DNA of 64,000 nucleotides from a virus. The stretch is from the IMG/VR virus record IMGVR_UViG_3300040801_001810, positions 102,194 to 166,193 of that record, one strand, 5' to 3'. Of this stretch, positions 20,301-28,428 are shown one piece after another. Both the position numbers and the translations under genes were made by a program. Numbering within the stretch: position 1 is the stretch's first letter; each line of letters opens with the position of its first letter. The notes beneath the pieces were generated by a model. That model was not told where the DNA came from, searched no databases, and saw only the letters and a program-made list of their open reading frames with translations.

Positions 20301-21408
20301 CTTTAGTTATAATTTCAAATCCAACATCTTTAATTTGAGTATCAGCCGCTCTTGTAGTCTTTAAATCATTTAGCTTATCGCTTAACTTCTTTAATCCAGC
20401 AGTATAATCAAATTGACTTAATAATCTAAATCTTTTATTATCAGGAACAAAAGCCACTCTATTTAATGAGCCTGATGTAATTTTATTATTATCTTGTGCT
20501 AGAAGATCAAACGCATTAACTCCTTTAACAGAATGTTTATTATAACCTTGACCAATTCTCTGTGAATATACCTTTTGCCTAGCAACTGAAAGATGTGTTG
20601 AATCAAACTCTTCGCCACCATATAAGAAGCTTCTTACATTTGTTTCCGTAAAAGTTTGAGTAGTAGGATTAGCATCATAAGCATTCTTAGCCATAGAATA
20701 AGAGGATTTCATTCTATTTAGTCTTCTTTGATAAAGATTAGCATAGGAAGAATCATATTCTAAATAATATTCATGTAAAGCTTTTAATCGAGTCTTATCA
20801 GAAGCAGGAGATTTAATAGAATGTAAAGTAGCTACGTCTTCTTCTCTAGCAGCAGACTCTCTCGCAAAGTGCTCGTATAATGTGCTTTCTCTGAGGGTAA
20901 ATAGAATGTCATCTCTATCAACAGTTACATCAACAGCTGGCTTAAGTGGATATCTGGATCCTTTAGGAGTTCTAACAGCTCCACGAGCAAATCCAAGATC
21001 CTCTTCTGTTCTAGATATAATTGAGTCTTCTGCTCTCTTAACATAATTAATATATGATACGTCTTTCATTTCAGCCATATCAAATTTAGTAGCAGTGTCC
21101 ATATCCAAAACATCATCCAAAGATCGTTGAGTTTCTTCATCAATATCAATACCAAAATAAGGTTGCTTAAGGGAAGCAGATTCGCTGATGATTCTTTCTC
21201 TTGAATCAAATTGTTTCATTGCTTCTCTAGAAACTATCTTATTTTTATATTGATCTAGGTACTTTAATGCCAATCTTCCAGTTGGGCCTTTAATCTTATA
21301 TGCACCAAAAGCCATACCAGTTAAGGCTCCAAGTTTCATAAAGGTATTAAATGTCCAGTGACCTTTATCAACATCTTCTTTTTTAAATGGATTATAAATA
21401 TCAGCCAT
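14356..21408 (-). CDS. Giant virion protein with RNA-polymerase-like DFDGD motif and DEDD exonuclease-like domain (2350 aa)
   Basis: Candidate virion RNA polymerase of the double-psi beta-barrel type. Directly visible: 'LFGADFDGDVAYFVMKG' with D1887, D1889 and D1891, equivalent to the NADFDGD metal-binding loop of RNAP beta-prime; R1840-H-P1842, 47 residues upstream, comparable to the R-x-P of the same barrel; and 'NVIGLMTNVAY' (G2028), comparable to the 'GVIANAH' element after the DxDGD of RNAi-type polymerases. A second module at ~548-805 has DnaQ-like motifs: D550-F-E552, 'KNGSQFDLHML' (D697), and H797-x5-D803. Near the C-terminus (~2230) is one hydrophobic segment. The gene sits in the tape-measure region between two other giants and overlaps both neighbours (TAATG upstream, GTGA downstream). 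Known analogues are crAss-like phage virion RNAPs and YonO. Polymerase activity is inferred. The second barrel was not located by eye. Confidence 0.7.
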   Translation of the reverse strand: MADIYNPFKKEDVDKGHWTFNTFMKLGALTGMAFGAYKIKGPTGRLALKYLDQYKNKIVSREAMKQFDSRERIISESASLKQPYFGIDIDEETQRSLDDVLDMDTATKFDMAEMKDVSYINYVKRAEDSIISRTEEDLGFARGAVRTPKGSRYPLKPAVDVTVDRDDILFTLRESTLYEHFARESAAREEDVATLHSIKSPASDKTRLKALHEYYLEYDSSYANLYQRRLNRMKSSYSMAKNAYDANPTTQTFTETNVRSFLYGGEEFDSTHLSVARQKVYSQRIGQGYNKHSVKGVNAFDLLAQDNNKITSGSLNRVAFVPDNKRFRLLSQFDYTAGLKKLSDKLNDLKTTRAADTQIKDVGFEIITKGSATDPKYYAKVSFEHNTKGRFSTEIPLAQHGRIPGSTPSVTEMLDGFYLKTEGDAIRRLNKKHSLGKDLRINEDIENKSQQMIRALNDILDSNMMENEFSINPDKAIRRIHFSMNNLLEDSPLAEGTIRDSFKAGRLVTESKFTKNQLLRLGNAHESMQNLGTLATAIKNREDVVNITFDFESISRDLPGPEWMARDEYTQLTKAGVVSSEFKNGKLVHTGADEFVSDHGYYQMKKYGWTEDTASWLRRELGDKSAHLTTPDEVGEAWGQQIRRQAENFRTSRGAPKFKDNMDFAEHIGESILRQVEAAVAANKKVFFTTKNGSQFDLHMLKNKAPKAWAKLQKYLKFIDVHSIAYYQKLGFGGEGSLALNKVIMRMMGRQGTDPINIDKPGQIRKAIDHFRRKGNIIIGDEMLTDWAQKGFLSQAHASPVVDSLFTNVMLIDEINKFQSGEKSYKNLSELQKFLLDGKRIMGLDESFEEAKYLERGYTIHGEFASASLLGQGQIAKQTMSMFSPNHLIPNSDNPMTKQWDQFYMGIKNRVSSQFMKSMKGRTDLEKRAMHRKYFRPSFISQGEIDAAGWKLKSDAMTNEFSHHIMTDSVSVFNSWRGQEGYNAFSQKVFDRHQFHIEKNVDLTSAQWTSADPHLSKRVLDLEGRVRKRVKELADLDGGSVKKSHWDIALKDVQADMDSKGLTIDIPRGTSLTMAQGDKSFVTTKAELDGVLRNVMIDRDTAGKIKVHGNLLFTAAGSDFNHVTFNYRSLLTKSTGVVDKWLSLGIAMGGAEHVSTADFIEKGYVGAQKNALIEKVFDKLLDQTETGTQAEKTRAEKVIKKISTEINSSFDKKRGVIIHNPETNIKFKNITDPKELAVAKKFIGNIDLSIEKLNGYMVDAGIIWDKQKAQNWYGMWADSDAVGSDNVMKSGRKNIEDWINQTVRNSTKDIDATLSNSKGALSSFHRDDLVNIKESMTPTLKTYFLPDIKRIDEGAKIPMFLEPIQKWTDRDDSPFIPGFRHRQRGAIYNIMKGRQPKPTDLKLRGGLLSLIDTPFGHVSRSTIDDLKTSRRFLKDKRFASARRTMDRFKDVLLSRAVSTSNMELNIKDINKLLDRVNRLDLNKLGRIINSDTAEAEMIQHVSAMLAEEGRSGEDLEKAVKSIIHELQTSKLAESFENNKNFVSMSAVQSWAAMAKDKGVFAYSAKKELGGAFEFHIADMLKNSELDPQMAIQQENKMMSMFKTMYDSAKDPSKGIVESIDETNKVVRLRKLVMHADTSPQNIYNVLNPYGKDLSIGYLSQGNKQQYKVIEAAKHYESVLSEMRSGSKGQTDVRTAESFLKRQYLNYMNQGFLMDSSSVYARANELAPRGVQAPIRGAADIIEKALDIQRRGGFATFGDQFKGSVTQANQLIKRLTSKSNLSDVYVTDAFFKNFELPMQINKANNVVKATEHLARVFGPDNAGKISSIMRGEEYLYGYMTRHPNVQSATDAVLDMRLNIIPQEVGEFLGMNANEAQVHAQYTKLFGADFDGDVAYFVMKGLKTAESLMGYGAEHSASLGKALDSVVSAKQGVVKSLRDSLKEKMFLMDITPGTKDGVLMGGFDDQGNFITKSMDINSQKTMTMFANDFQSFAENIKTIQLHNPNVITAKYIGNQMDRVAHTAVSKNVIGLMTNVAYTRSRQLLQAGLIGKDSVAAKALMGNLNHGYAGIAQTFISLAKHPNADFGRLASAAKVFLDPKNSTREDKNSLKNLFTDMYGADEGQSYYKKSIGIMREMEEIAPRGSQLFDMKRSFDNIDLVRDNANIADIIISAAEKDFMLENKFSVPAPTRSAVSELGDQLSKKFKLDTPNARSFFKKGGKVGAIAAGIYMAATFFKPNQLSNSANPLDAFTDLGVDIDGSHNAISSSVELNRNIPLDMVDASFSKQAFIRLNSNRNNKRQRSSVISRMIDNTVGTVNQNRQAFFGPPNNNYSNYTSYIPQFGSSQLDRRADL

Positions 21409-24400
21409 TATAAATTAAACTTCTTTCTTACATCAAAGGCTCTAGATATAGTAAGAGATCTATCTCTTCTAATTGTTACATTAATAACATTTGCATCACT
21501 AGCTCCATTATTAATATAGACCATAGCGTTAGATTTAATGCCATTCTGTCTAAATAGATTATTTATTATCCCTCTAACGTGACCAGAACTTAAGTTCGGA
21601 GTTTCCATAGGAACTTCATTCATATCAGCTGCTTGTATCTCTCGATCAAATCCTTGCATTCTAAGCATTTGTTCATTCCAACCAAGCCCAAATTCATGTG
21701 CATCAAAACCTTGTTCCTGTATAGTTTTTAATTCGATATCTTCTAACTGGACGCCTGGGTCAAGAACGCTTCTATTAAATACATGTCTTCTATCAACCGA
21801 TATTCCTTTACTTGTATTCTCTACAAAAGCACCAGTTGCTTCTTTTTGATCACTAGCATTCCATTGTTTCTTAAGAGCGGCCCCTAAGTCAGAAGGAAGT
21901 ACACTAAGAATTTCTTTTCGTTCTCTTGGATTTCTAGTATTTAAGAATGATTCTATATATGGTTTCTCAGTAAAAGGAGTTGCTCTAAATAGATCAGCTA
22001 CATTTCCTTCGCCTTGATTAATAGAAGTTAGGGTTGATCTTCTTGCATCCATAAACTTCTTCTGAGTTAATCCCGATGATAATTGTGTCAACATATCAGC
22101 TTTAGCATATTTAGCTGCGTCAAAGTATGAAACTATATCACGCTTTTCTTGAATACTATTTGGAATATATTTTGAACCAGTCGCAAATCTATAAAGTCCA
22201 TGAACTGTTCCATATGCAGTACCTAACCCAGCACCTATAACTGTACCTAATGGTCCACCTAATACAAAACCTCCTGTACCATAAGAAATGCTTCCTGCTA
22301 GGGGGTCAGTCTTTGAAGCGAGTCCTCTTGAGTATGGTTCTACAAATGAGCTAATTGGTTCATCCCATGGCTTGTATTCTTTACCATATAATCTAGTCAT
22401 CTTATAATGTTCTATTGGATCTTTCATTCCAAATAGTTTATTAGTAAGCAAGAAATTAGTATTAGTAAAATTCTCCCAAGCCCAACCAATTGCTCTTTCC
22501 TTTAAACTATAATCCGCTCCAGCTTTAATATCTTCATTAATAGATTGTATATTCTTTTGAGTATCAGGAGTTAATAGTTTCCCTTTGAATCTATTTGGAT
22601 ATAATTCGTATTTACGTAATCTAGCCTGTCTTTTCTTAAGGGCGAATTTATATCTATTTACTTCTTTTTCAGTAAGGACACCAAATTTGATTTGCTTCTC
22701 TACAAGAGTTTTAACTTCTTTATACTCTTTAGAAGTAGGAGCAACGTCAGCTAGAATATCAAGTCTGTCTATCCAGGAATAACTATATCCATAATTATCT
22801 TCGACGCCCTCATCTAGCATTGATTGAGCTGTTTGTCTCGCTTTTTGTAGCTTTGCTAAATCTTTTTCCCATCTATTCCTACTATAATTGACTTCAAATA
22901 ATTTAGTCATCGTAGGATTATCTCTATTTATATATAAGATATTACCCTTATTAAGTCCAAGTTCTTTCAGATAAAAGTTAATCTGGCCAACGTGCTGATA
23001 CTTAGGTCCTTCAGCTAGTTTCTGAAATCCTGCATCATTGATAGATTTAATTTCTAGTGCTCTACGACCTTTACCTCCTTTACCATCTCTAATAACAGCA
23101 TCTACGTGACCAGTAATGTCGTTCTTAATATCAAATACTAGAGCTTCTGCCTGAATTAATAATCCTTCAGCTGCTAGTGAGTCTTGAATAGCAGCGTGCA
23201 TTTCAGTTCCTTCTTCCATTATATCAAACGATTCTTTTAATGTAGGAGTTATCATACCTGTAAAGTACTCTAGTATCTGTGGTTCATTAGCTCCCAACAT
23301 AGATGCTCTAGCAGGCATTGTTCTTCTTAAAGTTGTATGTGTCTTAGAGTAAGCTTCTCCAGGTAATCTAAGTTCTCCTCTTAGAATCTTTTCATAAGGA
23401 TCACCAGAAAGGAATTGAGCTGGTAACCAGTTAGGCATTAAGTTAGGAATAGGATTAATTCCGTATTGCTTATACTCAGGTTTGTCTATTAATCTTCTGA
23501 TAGGCTCAGTTAAGAATCCCATACCACCAAGATTCTTATCATAAAAACTTCTACTCATAGAAGCAATTCTACCAGCTGTCTGTAAAGTAGGCATTACAGC
23601 AGGTTCACCAAATACTCTTTCAGTAATACTTCTACCTAGGAATCCTTTTAGTCCAGCAAATTGCGAAACGTCATATAAGAAATCTTCTGCTGCTGTCTCA
23701 GACCAATTCTTATTTGGCATTATATTTACAGTCCCACCAGCCGTAGCTATTCCTGTTGTGCTTCTAATCTGAGACTGATTCCTCATTAAACCAAGACCTT
23801 CCCCTAAAGTAGGAGGTCTTATTGCGAATGGATATGGATCACCTGCTCCACCAGCTTTAATTGCATCTGAAGTTAAGAACTCTTGATGCATAGTCTTCTG
23901 AGGTTTAATTATTCTACCAATAGTTGCTGATAAAGGTTTACCAATGATTGGCATCTCATCGAATATGCCGCCAGTTACTGGATATGGTCTGCTAAAGAAG
24001 TGCTTACGCTCCATATAATAAGGGTCAACTAAGTCGCCTACATTAAATCCTATAAATGGCAAAGGCTCATGTATTAATTTTCGAAAAGCGGATCCATATT
24101 TTGTATCAGTCTCTTGCCATCTTGACTTAGCTCTTACATACCAGTTTGGAGACCAACCTATAACTTTAGATCCTTCCCACGGAGTTCCACCAAGTAACCA
24201 TGTTGGTGATTTCATCATTGGGACTTCTGCTCTACCAGCATAAATTTCTGTAAGTTCCTGATGACTCTTAGTCATATCTGGAATATAAGGAGAGGCCAGT
24301 CTATTAACTATAGCTCCAGTTAATACTCCCTTAGCTACTCCAAGTGCTCCTCTACCAGTAATCATACTAGAAAGGCCACCAACTATCATACCAGGAAGAG

Positions 24401-27400
24401 TGCTTTCAGAACCAGGAGCGAGACCATGCATATATTTCATCATGCCTGTAACACCTGTCACATCTGAAGCTCTTGCTAATCCTAGTCTACCTTTAGCAAC
24501 GACATCAGCACCAAAACCAGTTAAACCTTCATCAAAAGAAGTATCATCAAATAGAGGATTAGTTGCAATTAAAGTGTCAGCTACTTTGTATGAACCAAAT
24601 GCTAAAGCTGTGGTAGACATTATACCACCAATAAATTTAGCGCCTCCCATTAATCCGTGATGTGAAATATATCTTTTCTTAAATGGCAACCACTCTGATA
24701 TCATATCAGTAGTTGAAGTCATTGTCTTTCCAAGAACATCACTCATTGCTCTTAAGCCAGTAGGAGCAGAGAAGTAAGGAGATGTACCACCAGATAAATC
24801 AGATGGATCGAATTCTGCATCTTTAAGAATTCCCCCCATAATTCTATTCTGTTCAAAGTCAATCTTTGGATTTTTAATTCTATTATTAGAAACAAAATCT
24901 ATTATCTCATTTCCAACATCCCACTGTTCTTCTTTGGCTCTATGTCTAACCTTTTTTAATACGCTAGAAAAAGTGTCAGACGACTTAGCTATGTTTCTAA
25001 CAAGACCGTCATCTCTAAACACAGATAGCTTAGCGTGTAACTTAAGAGCTTTAGCTTCTTTATTGGTAATAATTCCTTGTTCTAATAATCCTGGGACCGC
25101 TGCTATTAATGGGTGTGCTTCTCCTGGTCTAGGATTAGTCAAATAAGATTTATTAAATATATCATCTATATAATTAGTTCTAGCTACATCCATGGATGTC
25201 ATAGATGAAAGTGGACCTAGTCTTTTAACAACTTCGTGTGTCTGCGATTCTTTTGGAAATGCTTTGACTTCTTCTACTGCTCTTTTAAAACCAGTTCTTT
25301 TAATCCAGTCACCAGCTCTCCAATCAAGACTATCTAATTTATCTACTAGCGCACGATCATCAAAAGCTACGTTTAAAATATCATCTGCTAGTGTTTTATC
25401 GTGGACAAAATGAGCTATCTGTTGAAGCGCATTCTTATTTTGTAGAACTCTAGATTGTACTTGAGATGTATGAGTTAATAGATTATCTAATAATGGTAAA
25501 TGTTTTTCTCCATCTAAAATATTACCATTGCCAAATATATCAGCGGATAGTTGTTGGTAATGTTTATTTCCACTTAATCTAGCATCAATATTTCCAAGCA
25601 TTTCATTTAGCTTGGAAGGTAGTCCAATATTTCTTCTATCTAGAAAGTGTAAGAATGTATTTTTAGGACTATCATAATAGTCAACTTGTTCTCTGATCTT
25701 ATTAAAGTCAGATCCAGCGTCCATTGCTGCATCACGTAATCTATTAATTGCTAAGCTTTTAAGTTCATAGCTCTTATCTCTTGAAGCTCGAGGAGCACGA
25801 TATAGTTTTCTTTTAGAATCAACTTCTCTAATACCTTCACCATCAAAAATAGCCCACTTACCATTAGCATACATGAAAGAAGCGTCTTTACCACGAGCCA
25901 ATTCTCCAATAGATCCATTACCAAATTGAAATTCAGGCTTTCTATCAAAGAACTCAAATGAAGGAGCTTCAGATAAATACTTGCCAGCTCCTGTTAGTTC
26001 AGATAAAGTAAAATTCATAGATGATAGTGGAATATGGAATCTCTTATTAGCTATCCATGAGGCCCCTCTTCTCATAACATGAATAGGATCAAATGCTCCA
26101 AGATCTACACCAGCACCCTTAGCTTTACCACCACGCCAATCTCTATAGATATTATTTCCAACACGCATGTTAAGAACATTACCCATTAGAGTTTCTGCGG
26201 TTTTATTACCATATCTTTCAGATAGTGTTCCTTGTGTTCTTCTTATCCAGTCTTCATTAATAACATCTTTATTACGTAATGGTTCTAAGAAACCAAATAC
26301 TTTATTAATAAATGATTTTTGATTAGCTTGTCTCTTAAGCTCAGGAATAAAATGATCTGATAATCCATTAGAAGCTAGTGATGCTTGGCTTCCTACATTT
26401 GACATAGAAGCTACTTTATCAAGTGCTTCTATAGCTCTAAGACCAGAGTATTTAATAGTAGAAGATGGAGTAACTCTATCTTTAGCACCCATCTCTTTAA
26501 CATTTTTAAGAGCAGCATTAATAGTACTAAATGCTTTTTTAGTACGTTGGCCAAAGGACCCCTTAGATCTCCATGCTTCTTTTGCAGCGTCAGGTAATGT
26601 ATATAACGCAGATTGTACACTTCTGTACTTATCTCTAATACTTTTTCCTGCTTCTAAGAAGGATAATCCCTTCTTAACCATATCAGAAGCAACCTTAGTT
26701 TCCTGCTTACTTCTTAGTTCTCCAACGACATCTTGTTTAAGGTATTTCTCATATCTAGCTCCTCTAGGTATACCAGGGGAGTTAGGAGCCATCCTAGCTG
26801 CCAGAGACCTTCCCATAGCTCCACCAAAGGCTTTGGATGCACTACGCATACCAATACTGCCTATAGCTCCAAGTCCTCTCTGTGCGCCCCCAAAGGCCAA
26901 TCCAGCAATAGAGTCATTAACCATCCATCTACCAAAGTTAGATATCTGACCAGGAACGTCGTACCATGATTTTTTCTCGAGACCCATATCTTTAGAGATA
27001 CCAAGCATTGAGTCTACTGCGTAAGCTACTCCCATACCAGATAATACGTTTTGTTTCCAAACGCTACCAACTGAGGCTATAAATGTCTTTGGGTTTTTGA
27101 ATGCTGAAGTAAATCTAGCAGCGCCATAACCAGGCTTACCTTTCATACCAGCAAGAGACTGCATTCTAGTGGTATGTGCTTGCCCAATAGATGTTTTACT
27201 AATGGCCCTCTTAATATCAGACTTAGCTTGATTTACTGTACTAGTTACACTATACGCCCTCTGGGCAATTTGTTTTCTAATACCAGATGGGCGGTTCATC
27301 CATTTCTTAACTATTCCCCCACCAGATTTAGAAAGTCTATGGGTAATAGCTCCACCAATTAAGTTTAATCCACCAATAAGTGCTATAGACTTAATAGCCT

Positions 27401-27491
27401 GGGCAGCACCCTGCATTGGATTACCCTCATTCCTTACATTATCATAAGGATTATAATAGGAGTCGTTACTATCGGGATTATAAATTGCCAT
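21408..27491 (-). CDS. Giant tail/ejection protein with PD-(D/E)XK (Cas4/RecB-like) nuclease domain (2027 aa)
   Basis: Occupies the tape-measure position, directly after the tail-chaperone-like genes. The N-terminal ~250 residues are basic and Gly/Ala-rich with hydrophobic stretches. Further glycine-rich candidate membrane segments lie near residues 950-985 and 1720-1760. At ~1425-1530 is a RecB/Cas4-type nuclease: 'EGTEMHAAIQDSL', then 'ITGHVDAVIRDG' (D1464), 'ALEIKSI' (E1480, K1482) and 'HVGQINFYLKELG', matching the order H...GxxD...ExK...QxxxY. All expected catalytic residues are present. A normal tape measure is helical coiled coil; this protein is not obviously so, which is odd. It overlaps the start of the polymerase-like gene by one base. 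The nuclease call is strong; the ejection role is inference. Confidence 0.75.
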   Translation of the reverse strand: MAIYNPDSNDSYYNPYDNVRNEGNPMQGAAQAIKSIALIGGLNLIGGAITHRLSKSGGGIVKKWMNRPSGIRKQIAQRAYSVTSTVNQAKSDIKRAISKTSIGQAHTTRMQSLAGMKGKPGYGAARFTSAFKNPKTFIASVGSVWKQNVLSGMGVAYAVDSMLGISKDMGLEKKSWYDVPGQISNFGRWMVNDSIAGLAFGGAQRGLGAIGSIGMRSASKAFGGAMGRSLAARMAPNSPGIPRGARYEKYLKQDVVGELRSKQETKVASDMVKKGLSFLEAGKSIRDKYRSVQSALYTLPDAAKEAWRSKGSFGQRTKKAFSTINAALKNVKEMGAKDRVTPSSTIKYSGLRAIEALDKVASMSNVGSQASLASNGLSDHFIPELKRQANQKSFINKVFGFLEPLRNKDVINEDWIRRTQGTLSERYGNKTAETLMGNVLNMRVGNNIYRDWRGGKAKGAGVDLGAFDPIHVMRRGASWIANKRFHIPLSSMNFTLSELTGAGKYLSEAPSFEFFDRKPEFQFGNGSIGELARGKDASFMYANGKWAIFDGEGIREVDSKRKLYRAPRASRDKSYELKSLAINRLRDAAMDAGSDFNKIREQVDYYDSPKNTFLHFLDRRNIGLPSKLNEMLGNIDARLSGNKHYQQLSADIFGNGNILDGEKHLPLLDNLLTHTSQVQSRVLQNKNALQQIAHFVHDKTLADDILNVAFDDRALVDKLDSLDWRAGDWIKRTGFKRAVEEVKAFPKESQTHEVVKRLGPLSSMTSMDVARTNYIDDIFNKSYLTNPRPGEAHPLIAAVPGLLEQGIITNKEAKALKLHAKLSVFRDDGLVRNIAKSSDTFSSVLKKVRHRAKEEQWDVGNEIIDFVSNNRIKNPKIDFEQNRIMGGILKDAEFDPSDLSGGTSPYFSAPTGLRAMSDVLGKTMTSTTDMISEWLPFKKRYISHHGLMGGAKFIGGIMSTTALAFGSYKVADTLIATNPLFDDTSFDEGLTGFGADVVAKGRLGLARASDVTGVTGMMKYMHGLAPGSESTLPGMIVGGLSSMITGRGALGVAKGVLTGAIVNRLASPYIPDMTKSHQELTEIYAGRAEVPMMKSPTWLLGGTPWEGSKVIGWSPNWYVRAKSRWQETDTKYGSAFRKLIHEPLPFIGFNVGDLVDPYYMERKHFFSRPYPVTGGIFDEMPIIGKPLSATIGRIIKPQKTMHQEFLTSDAIKAGGAGDPYPFAIRPPTLGEGLGLMRNQSQIRSTTGIATAGGTVNIMPNKNWSETAAEDFLYDVSQFAGLKGFLGRSITERVFGEPAVMPTLQTAGRIASMSRSFYDKNLGGMGFLTEPIRRLIDKPEYKQYGINPIPNLMPNWLPAQFLSGDPYEKILRGELRLPGEAYSKTHTTLRRTMPARASMLGANEPQILEYFTGMITPTLKESFDIMEEGTEMHAAIQDSLAAEGLLIQAEALVFDIKNDITGHVDAVIRDGKGGKGRRALEIKSINDAGFQKLAEGPKYQHVGQINFYLKELGLNKGNILYINRDNPTMTKLFEVNYSRNRWEKDLAKLQKARQTAQSMLDEGVEDNYGYSYSWIDRLDILADVAPTSKEYKEVKTLVEKQIKFGVLTEKEVNRYKFALKKRQARLRKYELYPNRFKGKLLTPDTQKNIQSINEDIKAGADYSLKERAIGWAWENFTNTNFLLTNKLFGMKDPIEHYKMTRLYGKEYKPWDEPISSFVEPYSRGLASKTDPLAGSISYGTGGFVLGGPLGTVIGAGLGTAYGTVHGLYRFATGSKYIPNSIQEKRDIVSYFDAAKYAKADMLTQLSSGLTQKKFMDARRSTLTSINQGEGNVADLFRATPFTEKPYIESFLNTRNPRERKEILSVLPSDLGAALKKQWNASDQKEATGAFVENTSKGISVDRRHVFNRSVLDPGVQLEDIELKTIQEQGFDAHEFGLGWNEQMLRMQGFDREIQAADMNEVPMETPNLSSGHVRGIINNLFRQNGIKSNAMVYINNGASDANVINVTIRRDRSLTISRAFDVRKKFNL

Positions 27492-28042
27492 TATGATCCT
27501 AGATGTTGGTTAAGTTCATCCATTTTTTCTTGTAGGCTTTTGCCATCATCTGGAAATTGTGATGGATTTACTAATGTTCTACCTTGTTTCTTGAAACCAC
27601 CAAATTTAAATAGTGGTCTTTTTAGTATTAATTCAGCTAAACACATTAATTCAAAAATATCTCTGGGAGTTAATTTTAGTAAGTCAGTTATAGATTGACC
27701 AGGAAAAGCTTCCAATATATCTTTAAGTCCGATATATAAATAATGTTCCTTAAGTTTTTCTCTACTCTCAGAAACAAATATCTCTAGTAAAGTTATATCA
27801 TTCACTTCTTTATTACTATAAGAAATAGCCTGTTCGCCAATCATAACTAATGTTGGAAAGGGAACTTTATTAGCTTCCATATTATAAACAGATATTTTGC
27901 CAGCTATCTCATTTTTAATAATTTCATTTTTAATATTATTTAGAAACTCAAGTTCTAATATAGTGAGGTCTCTAAAGTATACATCTACTGTTTTCTTATC
28001 TTTTTTAAAGGTTGTTTTATACAACTTGGTATTTTTTGTCAT
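27491..28042 (-). CDS. Tail-assembly-chaperone-like protein (183 aa)
   Basis: Located between the tail-tube genes and the first giant gene, where myoviruses encode the second tail chaperone. The protein is helical and charged with no catalytic motif; 'VDVYFRDLTILELEFLNNIK' and 'TPRDIFELMCLAEL' give the general look of this class. I choose the ATG ending at 28042 because GGAG lies five bases before it. A GTG two codons upstream (28048) overlaps that ribosome site and is unlikely. The usual programmed frameshift linking the two chaperones is not evident here; instead a terminator separates this gene from its upstream partner. The stop overlaps the next start (TAATG). Confidence 0.55.
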   Translation of the reverse strand: MTKNTKLYKTTFKKDKKTVDVYFRDLTILELEFLNNIKNEIIKNEIAGKISVYNMEANKVPFPTLVMIGEQAISYSNKEVNDITLLEIFVSESREKLKEHYLYIGLKDILEAFPGQSITDLLKLTPRDIFELMCLAELILKRPLFKFGGFKKQGRTLVNPSQFPDDGKSLQEKMDELNQHLGS

Positions 28043-28055
28043 GATCACTCCAAAT

Positions 28056-28086
28056 TAAAAAAGGACAGGGATTCATAGCCCTGTCC
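28056..28086 (-). terminator. Rho-independent terminator between the two chaperone-like genes
   Basis: On the minus strand, GGACAGGG and CCCTGTCC form a perfect 8-bp stem with an 8-base loop, followed immediately by six T residues. The ribosome site of the next gene begins only a few bases later, so read-through must feed the giant genes unless a promoter is hidden here. Confidence 0.85.
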
Positions 28087-28114
28087 CCTTAAACTAACCA
28101 CTCGTGGATTGTGA

Positions 28115-28414
28115 TTAAAGTTCTTCGATTTCAGTCAATTCAAATCCTGAAACAACCATAACTCTTTCCGAAATAACAGCAGATATTCCTGCATTTTTCT
28201 TTAGTTCTGCTTCGTCATATTCACTGACTACGCAAGATTTAAATACTTCAATGTCATTATCAAAAGTAGTTGGATTCATTGCTTGCTTCATTTGTAGGTC
28301 TAGATATAATTCTCTATTCATATTATGAAAATAATAATCTTTTCCAGCTACAGTTGCTCGGTAAATTTTTCCGTGCTCTTCTTTCCAGGTCGTAATTTGT
28401 TCTTGTGATACCAT
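28115..28414 (-). CDS. Small tail protein, probable first tail-assembly chaperone (99 aa)
   Basis: Short acidic helical protein opening with 'MVSQEQITTWKEEHGKIYRA' followed by 'GKDYYFHNMNRELYLDLQMK', a pattern I associate with the small protein preceding the tape measure in contractile-tailed phages of Bacillota. GGAGG lies seven to eight bases upstream. A terminator follows 29 bases after its stop. No slippery heptamer leading into the downstream frame was seen at its 3' end. The function call relies on gene order; no catalytic features. Confidence 0.5.
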   Translation of the reverse strand: MVSQEQITTWKEEHGKIYRATVAGKDYYFHNMNRELYLDLQMKQAMNPTTFDNDIEVFKSCVVSEYDEAELKKNAGISAVISERVMVVSGFELTEIEEL

Positions 28415-28428
28415 AAATTTCCTCCAAT

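Noticed and set aside
28086-28150. Programmed frameshift joining the two tail-chaperone-like genes
   Set aside because: No convincing slippery heptamer near the 3' end of the first gene, and a 73-base gap with a terminator and a fresh ribosome site separates them.
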